Shown here one piece after another: positions 36,010 to 43,498 of a stretch of 64,000 nt of DNA. This DNA comes from Panacagrimonas sp. (GTDB taxonomy: Bacteria > Pseudomonadota > Gammaproteobacteria > Nevskiales > Nevskiaceae), in contig NZ_JAJFBP010000026.1 in assembly GCF_020697055.1 (NCBI RefSeq), positions 1-64,000 on the forward strand, in the 5' to 3' direction. The position numbers and the translations under genes are program-made. Below the pieces are notes generated by a model, which searched no databases, was not told where the DNA came from, and saw nothing but the letters and a program-made list of their open reading frames with translations. Every line of letters begins with the position of its first letter. The stretch's first letter is position 1.

Positions 36010-36447
36010 TCAATCGCTGCCGATCAGGACCGGATAGGTGAACACCTCGTCGGGCTCGGCCTCCAGCCGCAGCGAGATCGGCACCGATCCTTCCGGTCTG
36101 GCGTAGTACAGAACACCGGTGAACGCCGGCCCGTTGGTGTATTCGAGCACGCCGACCACGTAGCAGCTGCGCGCACCCAGGCTCTTGCGACTGATCACCG
36201 AGAACCCCTGGATGGGTCCGAGCACGGCCTCGATGTGACGCAGCTGCTCTGCGCCCTCCGCCGCCATGCGTTCGGCAAGCGGACTGCCACGCACGAAGCG
36301 TTCGACGAACGCCTGTTGCCCCTTTTTGACGTAGACCGCCGCCGCATCGGACAGGGTCGACGCGGCGGCCGCGCAGGCCGAACCGGCGCTCGCGGGCATC
36401 GACGTCACCGCCACGACGAGCGCGGCCGCGAGCGTCCCGGTTCCCAC
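36010..36447 (-). CDS. small secreted protein of unknown function, last gene of the monooxygenase operon
   Basis: A 145-aa protein with an N-terminal signal peptide (LAAALVVAVTSMPASA) and a mature part with two Cys (one near the N terminus, one in ARSCYVVGV). I do not recognise the family. The predicted fold is alpha helices (FVERFVRGSPLAERMAAEG) then beta strands (SCYVVGVLEYTNGPAFTGVL). The GTG start at 36447 shares one base with the Rieske stop (TAGTG). Translational coupling to a cytosolic oxygenase operon is notable for an exported product. Confidence 0.65.
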   Translation of the reverse strand: MGTGTLAAALVVAVTSMPASAGSACAAAASTLSDAAAVYVKKGQQAFVERFVRGSPLAERMAAEGAEQLRHIEAVLGPIQGFSVISRKSLGARSCYVVGVLEYTNGPAFTGVLYYARPEGSVPISLRLEAEPDEVFTYPVLIGSD

Positions 36448-36776
36448 TACGCGGCCATCGCCAGCACGCGGGCGGTGTCCACGTGGACTTCGCCATTCTC
36501 GACCTTGGCTTCGTAGCGTCGCAGCGCGCAGTCCTTCGGGTTCAGGCCGCTTCCCGTCACGGCATCGAACTCCCACAAGTGCGCCGCGCAGGTGAGCTTG
36601 GTGCCCTCGAGCTTGCCCTCGACCAGCGGAAACGCCTGGTGCGGACACAGTGCGGCGAATGCCGATACCGTGCCGCCTTCCGCGTGCACGACCAGCACGC
36701 GTCGTCCCCTGACGGAGAACTCGCGCATCTCGCCTTCCCACAGGTCGTCGAGCGAGCAGATCCGTTCGAACGCCAT
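36447..36776 (-). CDS. Rieske-type ferredoxin, toluene-4-monooxygenase TmoC-like
   Basis: A 109-aa Rieske [2Fe-2S] protein: CPH in AALCPHQAFPL and CxxH in LTCAAHLWEFD. It resembles TmoC-type ferredoxins, which carry electrons to the diiron hydroxylase. It is fifth or sixth in the operon, separated from the hydroxylase beta gene by a DJ-1-like gene. No ferredoxin reductase (TmoF) is encoded in the operon. Confidence 0.9.
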   Translation of the reverse strand: MAFERICSLDDLWEGEMREFSVRGRRVLVVHAEGGTVSAFAALCPHQAFPLVEGKLEGTKLTCAAHLWEFDAVTGSGLNPKDCALRRYEAKVENGEVHVDTARVLAMAA

Positions 36777-36795
36777 GATCGATCGGACCTACGGC

Positions 36796-37503
36796 TCAGG
36801 CCGCTGCCGCGTGCTGCGGTGAGCGCTCGCGCAGCGCCTCGAGGATCAGCGCTCCGCACTTTCCCGCGGACGCCGGGTTCTGCCCGGTGACGAGGTTGCC
36901 GTCGCGCACCGCGTTGCACCCGAAGGGCTCGGCCGCGAACGTCAGCGTCGCGCCGGCCTTGCGCAGGGGCGACTCCGGCATCATCGGCACGATCTTGTCG
37001 AAGCCCGCCAGCGCGTCCTCCTGGTCGCTGATGCAGGTCATGCGGCGCTTGGCGATCTGCGAGACCACGCCCGGGTTCAGGAAGCCGCCGACGCCATGGC
37101 ACACGCCGCCGGCCACGCGCCCGGAGCGCAGCGTCTCGCCGAGCACTTTTCCGACCGTCTCGTCGTGCGGGAAGTCCCACATCACCGCGGCGCCGCCGAC
37201 CAGGAACACCGCGTCATAGGCGCTCGCGTCGACCTGCGACAGCGCCGGCGCGGTCAGCAGCTTCCTTGTCGCGGCACCATCGTCGAGCAGGCGCTTGCCG
37301 CTGTCGGTCAGCCAGGGATCGGTGACGCTGACCGGATCGATCGGCGCGCCGCCGCCACGCACGGAGGCGAAATCGACCTTGCAGCCCGCGTCGCCAAGCA
37401 CGTAGTACGGCGCGGCCAGTTCCTCCAGCCAGCTTCCCGCCGCGGACCCCGTGTCGCCCAGCGCGTTGTGCGACGTCAGCACCATCAGCACCTTGTACGT
37501 CAT
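36796..37503 (-). CDS. DJ-1/PfpI-like class I glutamine amidotransferase-fold protein inside the oxygenase operon
   Basis: A 235-aa protein like the Hsp31/YajL-type branch of the DJ-1/PfpI superfamily. KVLMVLTSH opens the Rossmann-like fold. FLVGGAAVMWDFPHDETVG and the nucleophile elbow GGVCHGVGGFLNP (Cys-His) are present, with a partner acidic residue probable in EELAAPYYVLGDAG. Family activities include glyoxalase, deglycase and chaperone roles. It lies 17 bp from the hydroxylase beta gene and 19 bp from the Rieske gene. Protection from reactive oxygenation products such as epoxides or dicarbonyls is a possible job (inference). Confidence 0.85.
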   Translation of the reverse strand: MTYKVLMVLTSHNALGDTGSAAGSWLEELAAPYYVLGDAGCKVDFASVRGGGAPIDPVSVTDPWLTDSGKRLLDDGAATRKLLTAPALSQVDASAYDAVFLVGGAAVMWDFPHDETVGKVLGETLRSGRVAGGVCHGVGGFLNPGVVSQIAKRRMTCISDQEDALAGFDKIVPMMPESPLRKAGATLTFAAEPFGCNAVRDGNLVTGQNPASAGKCGALILEALRERSPQHAAAA

Positions 37504-37520
37504 CTGTTGTTCTCCTCGAA

Positions 37521-38504
37521 TCAGTGGAAGTTCTTCGCCGCGTCGAACGCGGCCTGCGCGCGCTCGCCGCCGCCTGGACGGATCGCCTTGCCGTATGCGT
37601 GGGCCGCGCGTTGCGCCAGCGGCGTCCAGCGCGCGACGACTTCTTCGGCGAACGCCACGTTGTCCGGGCGCGTGCCGACGAACGCCATGAACGCCTTCAT
37701 CCAGCGGTTGCGTCGCGCGGAATCCTGGAGTTGCGCTTCGATCAGGAAGCCCGTCAGCGAATCGCCGCGCGCCCTGGCGTCGTCCCTGAGCTGCTCCAGC
37801 GCGACGTCGATCGCAGGCATCGCCACCAGGTTCAGCGCCAGGATCGATTCGCCCCAGTCGTAGGTCGCAAGCACCCGTTCCATCAGCTCGCGATACCCCT
37901 GCCACGCGGGCGCCTTCTCCCAGCACGCGCGTTCCTGCTGCCCGAAGTTCTGCTGCGGCCAGCGGCTGCGCAGCTCCGCCGTGCGATAGGCCACCCGCGA
38001 CATCCAGCGGAACTGGTCGGCCATCTGGAAAGCCAGGCAGTTGGCGACGGTGCTGCCGCCGCACAGGCTCACCGCGTAGCCCGTCGCCATCTGTGCGGTG
38101 TGCACCAGGTAGCGCATCGGCGTGTACAGCGCGGCGAGCTGATCGACCCAGGCCGGCGACAGGTTCTTGTCGTGCTCGCGTTCGGCGTGCTGCGAGAGCA
38201 GGCCGTCCACGTACACCTCGTCGCGATCCCGCTGCGTGCAGTAGGCGCGATAGGTCACCGCTTCCGGATCGCGGAAGGCGTTCCAGTCATCGACCTGCAG
38301 GCGGCTTTGGAGACGGTACTTGCGATACCAGCGGTTCATCGGCACGTCGGGCGACAGCTCCACCTTGTCGTTGGGGTTCGCGCGGAAGATGTTGTTGACC
38401 GAGACGATCTCGTACTCGCTCGGCTGCTTGCGCTGGCCGGCCAGGTGCGACCACGTCCTCAGGGGCTTGAGCGGTTCTGCCGCGCTCGTGGGTTGTGTGC
38501 TCAT
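37521..38504 (-). CDS. multicomponent diiron monooxygenase hydroxylase beta subunit (TmoE-like)
   Basis: A 327-aa all-alpha protein of the ferritin-like beta-subunit family (TmoE, DmpL-type). WSHLAGQRKQPSEYEIVSVN and RWYRKYRLQSRLQVDDWNAF are characteristic N-terminal blocks, and FQMADQFRWMSRVAYRTAEL lies in the core. It has no complete pair of ExxH iron motifs, as is normal for the non-catalytic beta subunit. It pairs with the TmoA-like subunit. The gene lies 43 bp downstream of the effector gene. Confidence 0.92.
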   Translation of the reverse strand: MSTQPTSAAEPLKPLRTWSHLAGQRKQPSEYEIVSVNNIFRANPNDKVELSPDVPMNRWYRKYRLQSRLQVDDWNAFRDPEAVTYRAYCTQRDRDEVYVDGLLSQHAEREHDKNLSPAWVDQLAALYTPMRYLVHTAQMATGYAVSLCGGSTVANCLAFQMADQFRWMSRVAYRTAELRSRWPQQNFGQQERACWEKAPAWQGYRELMERVLATYDWGESILALNLVAMPAIDVALEQLRDDARARGDSLTGFLIEAQLQDSARRNRWMKAFMAFVGTRPDNVAFAEEVVARWTPLAQRAAHAYGKAIRPGGGERAQAAFDAAKNFH

Positions 38505-38547
38505 CGACGTGCTCCGTGTGCGGTTGTGCCCATTTCAAATGGTCTTG

Positions 38548-38862
38548 TCAGATGGTCTTGTCGAAGAAGAAGCGCATGCTCGATTCGTCCACTTCGAGCT
38601 GCCCGGCGATCGCGGCCAAGTCCGCTTCCAGTTCGGAGATCCGGAACGGGCGGCCCAGGTGCCGCTCGATGGTCTCGCGCCGCAGCCAGCATTCGCGGTC
38701 GACGCTGATCCGGATGTAGGCGATGTGATCGGCGACGTCGATCTGCTTTCCGGGGTTGTCCTCGTGCGCCGCTTCGATGACGGCGCTGGCGAGTTCTCCG
38801 GGCCGCATCACGGGTCCGACGTTGTTGGCCGATGTGCTGGGGCGGGCGGTATGGGCGGACAT
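38548..38862 (-). CDS. monooxygenase effector/coupling protein (TmoD/MmoB family)
   Basis: A 104-aa protein of the MmoB/DmpM/TmoD group: NNVGPVMRPGELASAVIEAA, HIAYIRISVDRECWL and the C-terminal MRFFFDKTI. It binds the hydroxylase and gates oxygen activation without a cofactor of its own. The region of its stop codon contains a 13-bp tandem duplication (ATGGTCTTGTC-type unit, about 38535-38560), which marks a small local slip event. Confidence 0.9.
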   Translation of the reverse strand: MSAHTARPSTSANNVGPVMRPGELASAVIEAAHEDNPGKQIDVADHIAYIRISVDRECWLRRETIERHLGRPFRISELEADLAAIAGQLEVDESSMRFFFDKTI

Positions 38863-38878
38863 GTGGGCTGCGTCCTCC

Positions 38879-39157
38879 TCAGTGCCGGACCGCAGGCGAC
38901 TGCGGTTCGTACGCCACCTGGATGGTGGTGAGCATCACCCAGTCGGTGTCGCGCACCTTGAGGTCACGCGGCAGGAACGCCGTGTCGCCCTGCTTGCGCA
39001 CCCGCATCGTCCGGTCCGGGTAGCGCGGCAGCATGCGACCGACGAAGTGCTCGGCACAGGTCGCGGCGACGTCATCCATCGTCCCGTCCACCGGAACCGG
39101 GATCAGGGTGAGGATGCAGCCGTTTTCGAAACTACAGACGATCGGAAGCATGTCCAT
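38879..39157 (-). CDS. hydroxylase gamma subunit (TmoB-like)
   Basis: A 92-aa protein with a ubiquitin-like fold, as in TmoB. IVCSFENGCILTLIPVPVDG, MRVRKQGDTAFLPRDLKV and a closing LTTIQVAYEP are present. It forms the small third subunit of the (abg)2 hydroxylase. It starts at ATG 39157 (or 39151), overlapping the end of the TmoA-like gene by 20-26 bp. The gene order A-B then D-E is kept, but C is displaced. Confidence 0.88.
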   Translation of the reverse strand: MDMLPIVCSFENGCILTLIPVPVDGTMDDVAATCAEHFVGRMLPRYPDRTMRVRKQGDTAFLPRDLKVRDTDWVMLTTIQVAYEPQSPAVRH

Positions 39158-40661
39158 GGACGTCGGCCTTGTGAATGAGAGTGGGTGAGGCACATTGGTG
39201 GGCCCAGGCGTAGTTCTCGGGATCGCTGCCCCGCTCGCCCGGCATGATGCTCAGGTACTGCAGCGTTCCTTCGATCGTCGCGGGCTGGATCTGACCGGCG
39301 AGCAGGCGATCGGTGAGGCTCATGTGCCCGTGGTAGCGCTCGGGCTCCACGTCGAAGATCCACTTGCAGGGCTCGGAGCAGAAGTAATAGCGGCGTCCGC
39401 CGAAATCGCTCCAGTGGCCGATGTGGTGGCCGTCATAGGGAACGCCGCCGCAGGTGATGCTGCAGATGTTGCAGATGACCGGCAGCGCGGCCGGAAACAG
39501 CTTGTCCTCGCGACCTTCGCGTGCGTTCTCCGCGATCACGTCCCAGAGACGACCCCAGCGATCGTTCCAGCCCGGGTACTTCTCCTCGAGCCACTCGCGC
39601 TCCGCGGGCGTCACGCCGGCCTTGTGATCCCAGAACAGCGTCTGGCGTACGAACCACATCTCGAGGTGGCCGCTGTGGTGATAGACGCTGGTCGACTCGA
39701 GGAACTGGTCCCAGTACCACGGCTTGTCGAGTCCCAGATCCTCGAGCGCGCGCTCGAACTGCACCACGATGAACTCGAGGATGAATTCCTTGAACGACTG
39801 GTGGCGTTTTTCCAGCGGCGTGAAGTAATCCATCGAAGGACCGGTCAGCACCACGAACAGGCGCCAGTTGCGCCAGAACGCGATGTCGACGATGCGCTGC
39901 GCCTTTTCCTTGTGGCCGTGGGCGAGCAGCACCTTGAGCGCGGCCGTTCCGATCTGCGCGTGGCGCGCCTCGTCGGTCTGCACGCTCGAGATCAGGTTGG
40001 CGAAGCTGTGATCGCCCATCGCGGTGGCGTCGGCCGCCAGCCCCAGGAACTGGAGATTCGTGAAACCCTGCTCCAGTGCGAACGTGTGCATGATGCTCAT
40101 CGATGCGGCATCGCGGCCCATGCTGCCGTCGTCGATCATCGCGCGACCCGCGATCGCCACCCAGCTGTTGGTCTGGTAGGTCTTCGCGGCCCAGTCGAAC
40201 TGGCGCGACTTGGTGACGAACTCGTGCGCGAAGTACAGCTGGATCTGCGCGTGGCGCATCTCGTCGAGCGAGCCGAACGTGGCCATGTTGCGCCAGCCCG
40301 GGGCCTTGCCGAAGCGCACCATCTTTCCGGCCGACAGCACGGTGCTGTACTCCAGTCCGCAGACCGCGCCGAAGTGCATCTTCAGCACGTTCTGCCAGCC
40401 GACGTTGGTGTTGTCGTAGAAGTTCGAGCGCGCGAGCGCGGCTTTCACCGAATACGCGTCGGAGTCCTTCTTGCTCTGGACCTGCACGTATTCCCGGTAG
40501 GTGGTCTTGTACGGCTCGTCGTACGCGTTCCACTGCTCGAGCGTCAGGCCGAACGTGTCGCTCATGTCCTCCGGAAAGAGTTCGTCGACGCTCGCGTACG
40601 TCGGTGTCCAGTTGGTGTCGCGCGCGATGTCGTACCACTCGGATCTGTTCAGAAGCCCCAT
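39132..40661 (-). CDS. diiron monooxygenase hydroxylase alpha subunit (TmoA-like)
   Basis: A 509-aa catalytic subunit of the bacterial multicomponent monooxygenase (BMM) family. Start MGLLNRSEWYDIARDTNWTP is the TmoA-type N terminus, with AGGAGA upstream. Diiron motifs are DEMRHAQIQLYF (first ExxH) and TDEARHAQIGTAAL (second ExxH), with further Glu in helices between. The C-terminal part has a YHS-like Cys cluster (CNICSITC, YYFCSEPCKWIF). It inserts oxygen into aromatic or alkene substrates. Toluene/phenol-type or alkene (isoprene-like) oxygenation are the choices; sequence alone does not decide. First gene of the operon, behind a sigma-54 promoter. Confidence 0.94.
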   Translation of the reverse strand: MGLLNRSEWYDIARDTNWTPTYASVDELFPEDMSDTFGLTLEQWNAYDEPYKTTYREYVQVQSKKDSDAYSVKAALARSNFYDNTNVGWQNVLKMHFGAVCGLEYSTVLSAGKMVRFGKAPGWRNMATFGSLDEMRHAQIQLYFAHEFVTKSRQFDWAAKTYQTNSWVAIAGRAMIDDGSMGRDAASMSIMHTFALEQGFTNLQFLGLAADATAMGDHSFANLISSVQTDEARHAQIGTAALKVLLAHGHKEKAQRIVDIAFWRNWRLFVVLTGPSMDYFTPLEKRHQSFKEFILEFIVVQFERALEDLGLDKPWYWDQFLESTSVYHHSGHLEMWFVRQTLFWDHKAGVTPAEREWLEEKYPGWNDRWGRLWDVIAENAREGREDKLFPAALPVICNICSITCGGVPYDGHHIGHWSDFGGRRYYFCSEPCKWIFDVEPERYHGHMSLTDRLLAGQIQPATIEGTLQYLSIMPGERGSDPENYAWAHQCASPTLIHKADVHGHASDRL

Positions 40662-40727
40662 GCTGCGTTCTCCTCGGTTGGTTCCGATCGCGACTCGATG
40701 GCCGCGCCGGCGTCGGCAACCACCAAC

Positions 40728-40742
40728 GCAAGGCGCTTGCCA
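40728..40742 (-). promoter_or_regulatory. sigma-54 (-24/-12) promoter of the diiron monooxygenase operon
   Basis: On the minus strand TGGCAAGCGCCTTGC fits TGGCAcG-N4-TTGC exactly in spacing and in all key bases except one. It lies about 66 bp upstream of the TmoA-like ATG and about 58 bp downstream of the palindrome at 40801. This is a textbook sigma-54 layout with an activator gene in the same locus. Confidence 0.75.
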
Positions 40743-40800
40743 TTGCGCGGCGCGAACGCAATCAAGGAGTTGCCGATCCGATGCCGGGGATTCGTGCGGG

Positions 40801-40820
40801 TTGTGCGCACAGGCGCACAA
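40801..40820. promoter_or_regulatory. perfect inverted-repeat enhancer (UAS) of the monooxygenase operon
   Basis: TTGTGCGC-ACAG-GCGCACAA is a perfect 8+4+8 palindrome about 58 bp upstream of the -24/-12 element, between the AraC gene stop and the operon. The near-copy at 35979 in front of the activator gene points to a common enhancer-binding protein, most likely that activator. Confidence 0.75.
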
Positions 40821-40853
40821 GCGCCGGACCCACTGTGCAGCGAGTCGACGCGA

Positions 40854-41879
40854 TCAGCGTCGAGCGGTGCGATGCCGACCCGGGCTGTATCCGGCCCGCG
40901 CGCGAAACGCCCGCGCGAAATTCGCGCGGTCCGCGAATCCCAACGAGTACGCGCATTCGGTGACGCTCATCCCGCCGCGCTCCAGCCGTTCGCACGCGAT
41001 CTCGTGCTGGATGCGCCCGGCAAGCTCGCGATAGCTGGTGCCTTCGCGTTCCAGGTAGCGATTGAGCGTGCGCTTCGAGATGTTGAGCGTCGCGGCCAGC
41101 TCCTCGAGGCTGGGCAGTCCTTCGGCGACCTCGCGCAAGGTCATCGCCACCCAGTCCGCGAACCGTCCGCCGCCGGCGACCTGCTGCACGAGCGCACGGC
41201 AACGCGCTTCGGCAACCTGCAACGCATGGCTGTCGGCCATCCGCAGTTTCAGCGCGCGCGGATCGGCGAGCACGCGCAGCTTCACGCTCGGGGTGATGTC
41301 GGCCCCGAAGCGCACGCGCACGTCGCGCAGTTCTCGCGCGTAGCGCTTCACGTGCACCGGTTCGGGGATCGACAGGTCCAGCCGGCACGGCGGACGTCGA
41401 TCCCCGGTGAGATCGGACACCTCGCGCAGCGCCGCCATCCCGATCGCTTCGAGATGGAACGACAGGCACAGGTGGCTCATCGCCACGATCGGCGTGAAAT
41501 GCATGTCGGCGTGGTCCGGCCCGCCGGTGTAGCGCATGCGAAAGCTCGGCATCACGAGCCGGAAGTACTGCGCCTCGAAGCGCAGCGCCTGGTCGAGCGT
41601 CGCGCTGTTGAGCATCCCGAAGCCGACGAAGCTGTGCGAATTGGCGGTCAGCAGCTTGCCGATCTCGAACGCCAGGTCGGTGCGTCCCGTGCGGCGAAAC
41701 ACTTCCTGCACGAGGCGATCGACCTGCGACACGCGGATCGTCGCCTCCGGATCGACCATCGACTGCGGCGAGATTCGCACCGTGTGCAGCACGTCGAGCA
41801 GGTCCACGCCGTCACGCACCAGCACCTCGCCGATGCGGGCGTAGTAGCGGGCGGGAACGTGCAGGTCGCTCTGGGCCAT
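40854..41879 (-). CDS. AraC family regulator, OruR/arabinose-binding-domain type
   Basis: A 341-aa protein. The long N-terminal domain (LDVLHTVRISPQSMVDPEAT, SFVGFGMLNSATLDQALRF) is the type seen in OruR, VqsM and many hydrocarbon-pathway AraC regulators. The C-terminal HTH pair is LEELAATLNISKRTLNRYL and VTECAYSLGFADRANFARAF. It is divergent from the AlkB-rubredoxin gene with 119 bp between, and reads toward the sigma-54-driven operon. Control of alkB by an alkane-derived signal is the simplest role (inference). Confidence 0.9.
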   Translation of the reverse strand: MAQSDLHVPARYYARIGEVLVRDGVDLLDVLHTVRISPQSMVDPEATIRVSQVDRLVQEVFRRTGRTDLAFEIGKLLTANSHSFVGFGMLNSATLDQALRFEAQYFRLVMPSFRMRYTGGPDHADMHFTPIVAMSHLCLSFHLEAIGMAALREVSDLTGDRRPPCRLDLSIPEPVHVKRYARELRDVRVRFGADITPSVKLRVLADPRALKLRMADSHALQVAEARCRALVQQVAGGGRFADWVAMTLREVAEGLPSLEELAATLNISKRTLNRYLEREGTSYRELAGRIQHEIACERLERGGMSVTECAYSLGFADRANFARAFRARAGYSPGRHRTARR

Positions 41880-41921
41880 GGCCGGGGAGATCGTAACCGT
41901 GGCGCATTATGACTTCATGTT

Positions 41922-41937
41922 GGCGTCAAATGACACC
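41922..41937. promoter_or_regulatory. inverted repeat in the divergent araC/alkB promoter
   Basis: GGCGTCA-AA-TGACACC forms 7-bp arms with one mismatch, midway between the two divergent starts (41879 and 41999). It is a candidate operator for the AraC regulator or another factor. The minus strand also has TTGACA at about 41941, a possible -35 box for the AraC gene. Confidence 0.4.
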
Positions 41938-41998
41938 TTGTCAATTCCTCGCCCGGCCATCCTCTCCTCACCCGATACGCGAGTGAGGAGTGCGACGC

Positions 41999-43399
41999 AT
42001 GAATGCGATGGATCTGACTGCAGACGCGACGACCCGAGTCGAGAGCTGGAAGGACGGCAAGCGCTGGGCGTGGCTGCTCAGCCCTGCGATGCCGGCCGCC
42101 GCGCTGATCTCGGTGCTGGCCGTAATGGCCGGCGCGCCGGGCGGCCTGTTGTGGACGCTGCCGTTCCTGTTCTACGTGCTGGCGCCGTTGAGCGACTGGC
42201 TCATCGGCGAGGACCGGGTCAACGCGCCCGAATCGGCGGTGCCCGGCCTCGAGGCCGACTCGTACTACCGCAACATCGTCTTCCTCTACATCCCCGCGCA
42301 GTACCTGCTGACGATCGTCGGCGCCTGGTACGCGGTGCAGGGCACGCTGGCGGCGTGGGAACTGATCGGCCTGATGCTCACCGTGGGCATGATCAACGGT
42401 GTGGGCATCAACACCGCGCACGAGCTCGGTCACAAGACCAACACGCTCGAGCGCTGGCTGGCCAAGATCACGCTCGCGCCGGTGGCCTACGGTCACTTCT
42501 TCATCGAGCACAACAAGGGTCATCACAAGAACGTGGCCACGCCCGAAGATCCGGCCAGCTCGAAGATGGGCGAAACGTTCTGGAGCTTCCTGCCGCGCTC
42601 GGTCGTGGGCAGCCTGAAGTCGGCGTGGGACATCGAAGCCGATCGCCTGCGCCGCCTGGGCAAGCCCGTGATCTCGGTCGAGAACGAGAATCTGCAGGCC
42701 TGGTCGATGACCGTGGTGATGTTCGGTGCGCTGAGCCTGTGGCTCGGCCCCTGGGCGCTGGTGTTCCTGGTCGTGCAGGCGGTGTTCGGCTTCTCGCTGC
42801 TCGAAGTCGTGAACTATCTCGAGCACTACGGCCTGTGCCGACAGAAGCTCGCCGACGGCCGCTACGAGCGCTGCCAGCCGCGCCACTCGTGGAACAGCAA
42901 CCACGTCGTCACCAACCTGCTGCTGTACCAGCTGCAGCGCCACTCCGATCACCACGCCAACCCGACGCGCCGCTACCAGTCGCTGCGCCACTTCGAGGAC
43001 AGCCCGCAGCTGCCGTCGGGCTACGCGGCGATGATCCTGGTCGCCTACTTCCCGACGCTGTGGTTCAAGCTGATGGACCCGAAGGTCGTGGCGCACCACG
43101 GGGGTGATCTGAGCAAGGCCAACATCCACCCGTCGAAGCGCGAGGCGCTGATGAAGCGCTGGGCGGCTCCGGTCATCGAGACGGTCGAAACGGTGTCGGC
43201 GGCGGAAGGCACGACGGGGATCGTCGACGACGCCACGCGACACCAGTGCCCGAACTGCTCGTACATCTACGACGACGCCGCGGGTTGCCCGCACGAGGGC
43301 TATGCCGCCGGCACGCCCTGGGCCGCACTGCCCCGCTCGTGGCAGTGCCCGGAGTGCGCGGTGCGCGAGAAGCCGGATTTCGTCGCGTTGAAGCCTTAA
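41999..43399 (+). CDS. alkB: alkane 1-monooxygenase AlkB fused to a C-terminal rubredoxin
   Basis: A 466-aa integral-membrane non-heme diiron hydroxylase. Six or so hydrophobic helices precede the eight-His set: HELGHK, HNKGHHKNVATPEDPASS, LEHYG and HSDHHANPTRRYQSL with NSNHVV. The alkane-hydroxylase signature NYLEHYGLCRQ is intact. After about residue 412 a rubredoxin domain is attached with CPNC and CPEC iron ligands (YIYDDAAG, WQCPEC). It hydroxylates the terminal carbon of medium/long alkanes, and the fused rubredoxin provides electrons. The start at 41999 has GAGGAG upstream; a GTG at 41990 is also in frame. Confidence 0.94.
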   Translation: MNAMDLTADATTRVESWKDGKRWAWLLSPAMPAAALISVLAVMAGAPGGLLWTLPFLFYVLAPLSDWLIGEDRVNAPESAVPGLEADSYYRNIVFLYIPAQYLLTIVGAWYAVQGTLAAWELIGLMLTVGMINGVGINTAHELGHKTNTLERWLAKITLAPVAYGHFFIEHNKGHHKNVATPEDPASSKMGETFWSFLPRSVVGSLKSAWDIEADRLRRLGKPVISVENENLQAWSMTVVMFGALSLWLGPWALVFLVVQAVFGFSLLEVVNYLEHYGLCRQKLADGRYERCQPRHSWNSNHVVTNLLLYQLQRHSDHHANPTRRYQSLRHFEDSPQLPSGYAAMILVAYFPTLWFKLMDPKVVAHHGGDLSKANIHPSKREALMKRWAAPVIETVETVSAAEGTTGIVDDATRHQCPNCSYIYDDAAGCPHEGYAAGTPWAALPRSWQCPECAVREKPDFVALKP

Positions 43400-43400
43400 A

Positions 43401-43465
43401 CGCAAAGGCGCAGAGGACGCAGAGGAAAGTGAATGGCTTCCTCTGCGTTCTTTGCGTCTCTGCGT
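43401..43465. repeat. long imperfect stem-loop of CGCAGAGG/CCTCTGCG type (copy A)
   Basis: The left arm (43401-43429) and right arm (43438-43465) are imperfect reverse complements containing CGCAGAGGAAAG and CTTCCTCTGCG, with an internal near-repeat of CGCAAAG/CGCAGAG. It lies just after the alkB stop, between convergent genes, and probably acts as a bidirectional terminator. Composition differs from the surroundings. A related element is at 57573. Confidence 0.65.
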
Positions 43466-43498
43466 TGCCGATTTTTCGTCGGGCCAAAGGCTCCGCCG

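Noticed and set aside
36010..37503. a TmoF-type ferredoxin reductase in the monooxygenase operon
   Set aside because: No FAD/NAD-binding or plant-type ferredoxin motif is present in any gene of this operon.
39195..41912. 905-codon forward frame across the TmoA-like and AraC genes
   Set aside because: It is antisense to two well-supported genes and its His/Arg/Val-rich composition is typical of an antisense shadow in GC-rich DNA.
43401..43465. repeats after alkB as a possible CRISPR array
   Set aside because: Only one inverted pair with imperfect arms and no regularly spaced spacers or cas genes.
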